In this document: in pieces, positions 57,379 to 64,000 of the stretch
Position numbering within the stretch: the stretch's first letter is position 1
Layout: every line of letters begins with the position of its first letter
Source: Pogostemon cablin
Taxonomy: Eukaryota; Streptophyta; Magnoliopsida; Lamiales; Lamiaceae
Direction of reading: 5' to 3'
Assembly (NCBI GenBank): GCA_023678885.1
Contig: CM042958.1
Location: 8,550,852-8,614,851, forward strand
Length of the DNA: 64,000 nt
Made by a program: the position numbers and the translations under genes
The notes under the pieces: model-generated
The model's database searches: none
Told to the model about the DNA's origin: nothing
Seen by the model: only the letters and a program-made list of their open reading frames with translations

Positions 57379-60300
57379 ATGGCCGAAGTTCGCCGAAGAG
57401 CGGCGGCGTCGAGCGGAGTTGCGCAAAACGACGGCGTAATGATAACATCAGAGCCATCGAAGACGATGGAAATTGACCCTGTTCGCTTAAAGCTCCGTCA
57501 GCGATGGGAGTTAGCATCAGTTCTCAATTTTCTACACGTAACAAGTCCTATCTGTTTTTTTTATTTTTTTTTTAAACTTATTATTATATTTTTTATTTTC
57601 ATACTCTTTATCCGTTGATTTGCCCTTTTGTTGCCATTTCGATTCAATGTTTCCTGTTGGCTTCATTAGTTATTTATTTATGTTTGCCTGGTTGTAGATT
57701 AGGCATCCCGAAATTTTTTGGGTTTTTACTTCGTTTATGGGCCTTTATCTGCGTAATGGTTATTTTAATTCACTTGTCAGGTTTTCAACCCGGTTATTCA
57801 GAGTGATCTCAAAATGTCTGCTGAAGATATTGAAACTGCTCTAATCGAGCAAAACAGCACACTTGCTCAACTTCATATAGCAATTTTAAAGGTAATCATT
57901 TGCATCTTATGTGTAATGAGAATAGTTAATTATTGGGTCTTAATATTGTAGTTTATTTAAACATGTAAAGCATTTGTAATTAAAAAACAAATAGAATCTC
58001 GTAATCCGGAATAGTTGTTGAATTTTTAGGGGGAAAAATAACTGTGGAGCTTACATCCGAGCATGAGCTCTTTTTCCTTTTTTTTTTCCCCCTCTTAAAT
58101 CTGGGGTACGCAATTTTCTTACCAAGAGTTTGTTTGATTCTCACAAATGGTTTATTGGATTAATATTCAAGAATCTTCTGATCTTTTGTATTGAAGAGTA
58201 TGGACAGAAAAACTTTGAAGATTAATTCAATTGAAATCTGTCTAAAATGCTCATAATCAACTTGTTAACGGAGCTCCTCTACTCAAATTGCACTTCATGT
58301 CTGAATTAGTAAATGTTTGTATGAGACTGCTGCAAAGCTTCTGTAATTTCTAATAAAGTGTATTAACTTTTAGTTAACATTTCTTCACAATTTGCCATTT
58401 TTATTGGTTTTCGTCTTCCATCTGGTTCCATATGATTTTAAAGTAGCATGTTAAGTTCAACTTGTGGGATTAAGTAGATACCATATTTTCATTTTCAGGG
58501 AATTATTCCAACAAACCAAACTCTAAATTCCCCTGATGCTTGGGTGATCGCTGTCAGAAAGATACTCTTACTGTGGTGGCCTTGGATATGCCTCGTAAAG
58601 ATATTGTTTTTGGATGCTAAGAATGTTTTACGATTCTTAACTGCACTTTATGTGGCTTTGTAGGTTGCCAAAGGAGATTATCCTTTCACTGGAGTCAATG
58701 GGTACGGTTTCAGACTTCAGAGTCAGTTGTAATTCATGGTGTCACATTTATCTGTGTATTAATATATATTTCTTAATTTTATTTTCTTTTGTTTGTATTC
58801 AGGGAAGATATAGCTATGTACAAGGGACTTGAACCAACTAATCGGCTTCTCATTCTTAAAGCTCTTTACGAAGTTCGCGCTGATGTATGTCTCCATATAT
58901 TCAATTTGTTGCATGCTTATATATCTTCATTTTCTCTTTTGCACTTTTCCGAAAAAATTTTAAAGTTGTTGTAGCTATAAATGTACGGATTTATCATTTA
59001 TCCATATCATAATAGATTTGCAGGTTTTTAAAAAAATTTCACTTTTTGTTTTTTCGAGGTAGTTTTTCAAAATTCCATAGTTCTGACTCCCCTTGGCCCA
59101 TTCCTGTGCAGCAATATGATGCTGTATCTTATATCAATGACTATATGAAAGATGGAACTGAAATTTCTTATTTCAAAAAGGGAAAGCTTGCAAGTGATGG
59201 AGAAAGAGTAATGTTCTGGTATGTTTTGTGAGGTTTTGCCTTTGCAAAGCTATTCAGGACAGCTGATAAATGTGATCGTCTTGTTACAGGTATGATGGAA
59301 GTGAAACTATTGGCCACAGATTATATAAAGAGGTTCTGTTCTTTGAAAATGAGCAAGGCTCCGAAAAAGGTACCGTTGCGGAAATTAGTTGCCAATGGGA
59401 GACCTTGGCAACTAATCTAGAAGAATTCAAAAAACTTGCGGTATGTGCACATCATTTTAAATCTATTTACTCACTGCTGCATTTGATTTATTCCCTGCTT
59501 CTTTCGGTGGTAGAATGAATTGTCCTCCAGTGAAGTTAAGTGGGAGGCTGCTCTAAGGAAATCTATTGAAATTGATATTATTCCTGTTCTTGAAAAGCAA
59601 TGGAAGGTTAGAAATTAAATTCTTTCCTTTACCATTTCATGTTTTAGAGTTCAGCTGACTTAACTTAATTGGAGCATTTCTATATTACTGCCTTTCACAG
59701 AAGAAACAGAAGGCGCTGCTCCAACAGCGAAGAGAACAGATGATACTGAATGGTTTTCGTAACGCTGTAGGAACTCGTTCTTTTCGCAGTTGCAAACCGG
59801 TTGATTATAGATTTGGTATGAGAATTTAATCCTAAGGCTTTTCACCATCTTTCTGCATGTTGTGGGGCTTAAGAATGATTGCTCATATGGGGGCTAAACC
59901 TCCAGAAGATGTTTATCTGCTTAACCTGTTGCATAATTTTTTTAACTTGATATGGGAGCTGATTCTAGTCCTTGCTAATAGTTCCTGGGCATGTTAAGGA
60001 CTACCACTTCTGTTTTTTTTTTTTTTTTGTCTATAGCAATTTAGCTTAGAATTGCCAACATTTATGTTATCATGTAAAATTTGGAAGTTGACTCCACTAC
60101 TAGAACCCGAGTATTACCTAAATATAGTGTTATGCTTGACCTTTATATGATCACAAACCTGATGCTCCCAGCTCCCCCTGACTACAGTGTTTATTATATT
60201 GCAGATGATTATGACAAAGCGAGCTCGGAGGCAATTCAATATACAAAGTATAGTCTAATTACTACAATATATCCTTTTTTTTTTCTTCTCTTTTACTTGA

Positions 60301-61363
60301 CTTTATAAAAATGAGATGCTTTTAATTCTTTTCGCCTTTGAAAATATAAATTCTTACTAGGCCACCTATAGGTAGCATAGCTTGAGATGTCTCCTAAGAG
60401 ATTTGGTGTTTAATCTCATGATGTGATTTCTTTTTCCATATCACAAGGTCATTCTCATGTAAGTTTGTAACTAGTTCTTGTGAGTTATGGCCAACACCAG
60501 GGATATAGGCCGTGAAATCCTGAGGTTACTTGTACTCTGGAAACTTTACATTAGGAAGAGTTTGGTATGCTTGCTTCACTTTTAAATTTATTATGACCAT
60601 AGGGATGTATGTAGTAAATCTGAGCAGAAATATCTGTTTGTTCCCTACACACTTGACTGTAGGATTTCTTGCAATTTGAATTACACTTCATCAACTTGAA
60701 TTATATTCGTATCTACCAAGTGGTTGAACATTTTGGCTGATCAGAAAATGACCGTGCTTCCATCATGTTGTCTGAGCTCGAATGCTGAAGTATTGAAGCC
60801 TTCTTCTTGATTTGATCCCGTATATACTAACCAAGTATTAATCTCAGGCTCGTCTGATGCTTACCTAGTGTCCATAGTATTTGTGTCTTAATCATGTCTT
60901 TCCTTTATTGCAACAGCATTGGAACTCTAGCCCTTCTCTTTCTTTATAATTAACCTGAATTTTTACCTGTATTCTTATTTACTTTAGCGAGAGGAGAAGT
61001 AATGAAGAGCAAAGAGAGGAGAAGCCAAGCCAGTGTGAGAAAAGGAAAAGACCAACCTCAAATGAATCCACTGAAAGTGATGTTGAGGGAAGCAGTCATC
61101 AAGAAAGCGATTATTCTGTAGAATTCAGTGATGAGGAAAAGGGCAGTGACAGTTATCAAGGAAACATTCACTCCCATGAGCAGAATGAACCCATCGTCAA
61201 CAGGCCTAAAGGCTCGCGCTTCAGCAAGAGACTAGCAGGGATTCCAGGTTATACCATCCCAGAAAACGTGAACTTTGCTACAAAGAACAGGTTGAGGCAA
61301 CGGCCTTCTGTGAATACTGCTGTCGAAATATTGGTGGTTACTGATTCAGAAGAGGAGACATGA
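57379..61363 (+). CDS. DDR4-like DDT-domain protein, 456 residues, 11 exons
   Basis: Exons: 57379-57537, 57781-57891, 58499-58594, 58664-58701, 58803-58884, 59112-59218, 59290-59440, 59514-59606, 59701-59815, 60205-60247, 60988-61363; total 1371 bases, phases consistent. The start ATG at 57379 lies in a TTTTACCATGGC context. The N-terminal third holds the DDT-type helical region (LRQRWELASVLNFLHV, FNPVI, IETALI). A WPW motif, a GVNGEDIAMYKGLEP segment and the WHIM-like FWYDGSETIGHRLYKEV follow. A basic coiled region (EKQWKKKQKALLQQRREQ) leads to an acidic/basic C-terminus ending EILVVTDSEEET. This layout matches plant DDT-related DDR4 proteins, thought to work with ISWI-type chromatin remodelling in the nucleus. 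Exon 3 as drawn ends WWPWICL, three residues longer than I expect before VAKGD; the donor choice is uncertain. Confidence 0.85.
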
Positions 61364-62001
61364 TCTGGAATTGGTGTGTTTTGCTCATACACTCGCACTA
61401 TTAGAATCAATTATTTTGAAGGAACTCTCATGCTGATAAGAAGAGAAGTGGTGGTGCAACTGACAAGTGATTAGAGAATTCAGTATGAGGCACTTTTGCA
61501 TTATCTTTGAATGAAACCTCAACTTTTGTAACTATCTTAGTCTACTAACACAAATAGAAGGTAAAAGTATAGTATTACTATGGCATGTACTTCAGCAACA
61601 CCTTTCTCTCTGATATCTGAAGTAATTTGCTTTTGTCAAGATTTGTGCATTTATCTCCATGCATGCATGCTATCAAGGGTAAAGTCTGATATTTTAAAAT
61701 TTTAATCAAACTATACCCCATTTAGGACATTTTGTAGGTAGGTAGCTATGGGTGGAGGCAGAGTTTTGGCGATTCAAATTCCCTACTCCACCCCCTATTC
61801 CATCTCATGTTTCAAAGGGGTGGGTGGGAGACACGTCTCAAAAACACATAATTGTCCCAAATGGAGTTTTGCGGTACCATAGTTAAAAGGGTAGTTTTTA
61901 ATCAATAGATGGGGTTTCTTCTATTAAAGCATAAATTATTAATTAAAAAAATATATATTAATTATACGTAATTATTAATTTTTTGGTAAATTTAACAACA
62001 A
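61364..62001. other. 3' UTR of the DDR4-like gene and AT-rich spacer
   Basis: No further gene is visible before the tRNA. The first 200-300 bases are probably 3' UTR. Confidence 0.5.
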
Positions 62002-62085
62002 GTCAGGATGGCCGAGTGGTCTAAGGCGCCAGACTCAAGTTCTGGTTCTCGTGAGAGAGCGTGGGTTCAAATCCCACTTCTGACA
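62002..62085 (+). tRNA. tRNA-Leu (anticodon CAA), intronless
   Basis: The acceptor stem pairs GTCAGGA (62002) with TTCTGAC (to 62084), with one G-T pair, followed by discriminator A at 62085. The anticodon stem CCAGA/TCTGG encloses the loop CTCAAGT with anticodon CAA at 62036-62038, which reads UUG. A long variable arm (TTCTCGTGAGAGA) marks the Leu/Ser class. The internal promoters are intact: A box around GGCCGAGTGG and B box GGTTCAAATCC. Transcription would be by RNA polymerase III; T-rich sequence follows within 10 bases. Confidence 0.95.
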
Positions 62086-62350
62086 TTTATTTTATATTTT
62101 ATCACATATTTTTCTTTTTACAAATTCCTCCATCCTTTCATTTTTAAAAATAAAATCCCACTTACATTTATATTATATTTTATCATTTATTTTTCTTTTT
62201 ACAAATTTCATCCCTTCATATAGTTAGGCAAGACATTTAAATAAAAAGAGAATTTATAACAATAAAAAGAAGAAAAAAAAGAGGTTAAATAACATAATTT
62301 ATATTATATTTTATCATTTATTTTTCTTTTTACGAATTTCATCCTTCCAT
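62086..62350. repeat. Three dispersed copies of a 55-bp AT-rich unit after the tRNA
   Basis: Units near 62087-62142, 62166-62220 and 62299-62350 share ATATTTTATCAYWTATTTTT and CTTTTTACRAATTYC. The third lies inside the duplicated spastizin-like segment, so the unit spread after or during that duplication. Confidence 0.65.
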
Positions 62351-64000
62351 AGGCAACACATTTAAAAATATGACAGAAAAATATGAAATAATAATCATGT
62401 TAAATAAAATGACAGCCCTCTTTGAGTCGAAGCAGTTTGACAGAGCAAGAGCATCCAACAACTTTCCTTCGTCAATCAATCTGAAACAATAAAATGACCA
62501 AAACTCAGCCAAAGAAAAATATGACAGAAATTTCAAGCCAAAAAGAAAAGAAAGGAAAACAGTATTATCATGTCCAAGAGTTTTATGCTTTGGAGAGTCA
62601 TGCCAGGAATCAGAAGCTGCACTGCTTTGATCTTTAACCTCAGGCAGTGGAGATGAAATGCTATTGGCAACAGTCAAATCATCACTTTCAGAGTCAGAGT
62701 CACTATCATTTTCACGAATCGCTTCATAGCAGTCTTGGGTTCTAGGTTGTCTTTAGCATCATATACTCCATGTTCTGCCATCACAGCAAACTCAGAAACT
62801 CGATGAAGGTTACTTTGCATTTGTATCCAGCGATTCAAGGTTGGAAACCTGTTGGTCAAAGCAAATGAACCACATCATTAACTATACAAAAGTATACATA
62901 TGTAATCACACTATTTAGTTTAAACACACCTCTCTGACTGATCAAGAGCAAATTCATAGAAAAACCTATCAACATCAGGTGTCGGAAGTAAGCCATCATT
63001 TAAGGAACTAGAAATAGCTGGATCACTACCCCGGTATAACATAGTACTTCCAAACACACATGCCAGAACAGCTCTAACAGCTGATAACTTTACAAGATGC
63101 TTCACTACATCCAACTTAAGTGGATATAAAGGGACTCCGGGAGTGGCAGAAGAACGAGTGTAAAAATTGGGTTTAGGAGGGTGAGAGAACCTTGCTTTCA
63201 GCATAACTCTTGGGGAGAGTGGGAATCACTGGAATGCAAGCCCAACCATTGCCAGATCTTGGAGGGTAAACAGGAGGTACACATGCAGAAATTACTTCAT
63301 GGACAAAGTCTTGAGTTCATTATTTCTGCTACCTTTCCAGCTGCATCAGTACTGTCTCGTTCAAATACTAAACGAGTTAAAAGCTGCAGGAAAAGATAAA
63401 CAATGCGAGCCAGATTGGACCTATTGTGCTCTTCAGTGGTTATATTGATTGCCAGAAAGTATCCCTTTCTTCCATACAGATTTGTCAGTAACTTACTATT
63501 CTTCAAGGCACAAGTCAGATGTATTAGCATTATTAAGAAACCAGATCAAAATATTTGCAAAATGCTAGCACATGGAGGGACACAAGCGCAGATATGGACT
63601 TGTTTCCAGGTACAGAAGAACATTACAACTTAAGACAAAAATATCTCAACCATGGTCAACTTATGAATGGAGAACAATTTCACATGAGTAAATGAGTCAA
63701 GGAAATCATTCTCATAGTATTTGAGATAGAATGAAGGAGCTGCCTTCTTGCAGATATCCAATACCATGTGTTCTCACTTCAGCTTGACCAAAACTATATT
63801 AATATATATTTTTTTTAAAACTTAAATATGAAAGTTGAGGTTTAAGATTGTATGTTAAACACTACAAAACAAACCGATATGAAAGAAATAGCTCCCAAGG
63901 TTAAATAAGGAAGACAATAATATATTAAAGAGAAAGAAACTTTACGTCTTTGGGCCACTCATAAACAAGTGAAAAATAGTTGAAATCATTAGTATCTGTC
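62226..64000 (-). pseudogene. Partial intron-bearing copy of the spastizin-like gene (exons 14-17), runs off the window
   Basis: From 62226 the sequence follows 43422 onward of the large gene, with deletions, then tracks it closely from about 62544 to the end (matching about 44255-45720). Recognisable are an exon 17 remnant (62480-62428), exon 16 (62848-62544, 3' part missing), exon 15 (63383-62930) and the start of exon 14 (from 63946 upward). Exon 16 has lost one base near 62717. Exon 15 has an 11-base deletion near 63176 and a one-base insertion near 63310. All break the frame. Introns are kept, so this is a DNA-level duplication, not a retrocopy. Confidence 0.85.

Noticed and set aside
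62008..62223. 71-codon ORF starting inside the tRNA gene
   Set aside because: It is a translation of the tRNA and the repeats after it.
1..64000. CRISPR arrays, operons, Shine-Dalgarno sites, bacterial terminators
   Set aside because: None seen; the window is plant nuclear DNA. The tandem repeats found have no regular spacer structure.

Overview
This window is a piece of plant nuclear genome, almost certainly a eudicot. The support is direct. Genes are split by many GT-AG introns with AT-rich bodies. The protein families are plant-specific or plant-typical: a SUVH histone methyltransferase, an FLZ zinc-finger protein, a KC1/KAT3-type Shaker channel and a DDR4-type DDT protein. There is a nuclear tRNA-Leu, and many Stowaway, MULE and hAT miniature elements. 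The species cannot be fixed from the sequence alone; I see nothing bacterial, viral or organellar.

Layout. 1-1677 (+) is the 3' part of an intronless SUVH1/SUVH3-like H3K9 methyltransferase gene, convergent with a two-exon FLZ gene (4275-3029, -) that has a likely intron in its 5' UTR. From about 5.6 to 21 kb there is no convincing intact gene. This block is full of transposons, many with clear target-site duplications: a four-level nest at 5659-7282, two 313-bp MULE-type MITEs, several Stowaways, a MULE at 15780-16621, and a Pack-MULE at 17976-19828 carrying a broken twin-CX9C (CHCH-like) gene fragment. 21094-22427 (+) is a three-exon gene for a 98-residue coiled-coil protein. It meets tail to tail a 13-exon KC1/KAT3-like potassium-channel gene (28454-22547, -). 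That gene carries a frameshift, an in-frame stop and a LINE fragment in intron 2, so I call it a pseudogene.

32458-54926 (-) is one very large gene. I could join 35 exons with consistent phases into an open frame of 2477 codons. It is a plant homologue of ZFYVE26/spastizin without a visible FYVE finger. 54927-57378 is a divergent intergenic block with two related AT-rich repeats holding different GC-rich cores. 57379-61363 (+) is an 11-exon DDR4-like DDT-domain gene of 456 residues. 62002-62085 (+) is tRNA-Leu(CAA). From 62226 to the window end lies a decayed partial copy of exons 14-17 of the spastizin-like gene, introns included.

The genes do not form a pathway; this is ordinary plant gene neighbourhood plus mobile DNA. 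I found no wholly new biological system. The most informative observations are the nested transposon stack, the Pack-MULE gene capture, the decay of the KC1-like channel, and the intron-bearing partial duplication beside the tRNA gene. All exon joins were read by eye from splice motifs, phase and family resemblance; no transcript data were available.
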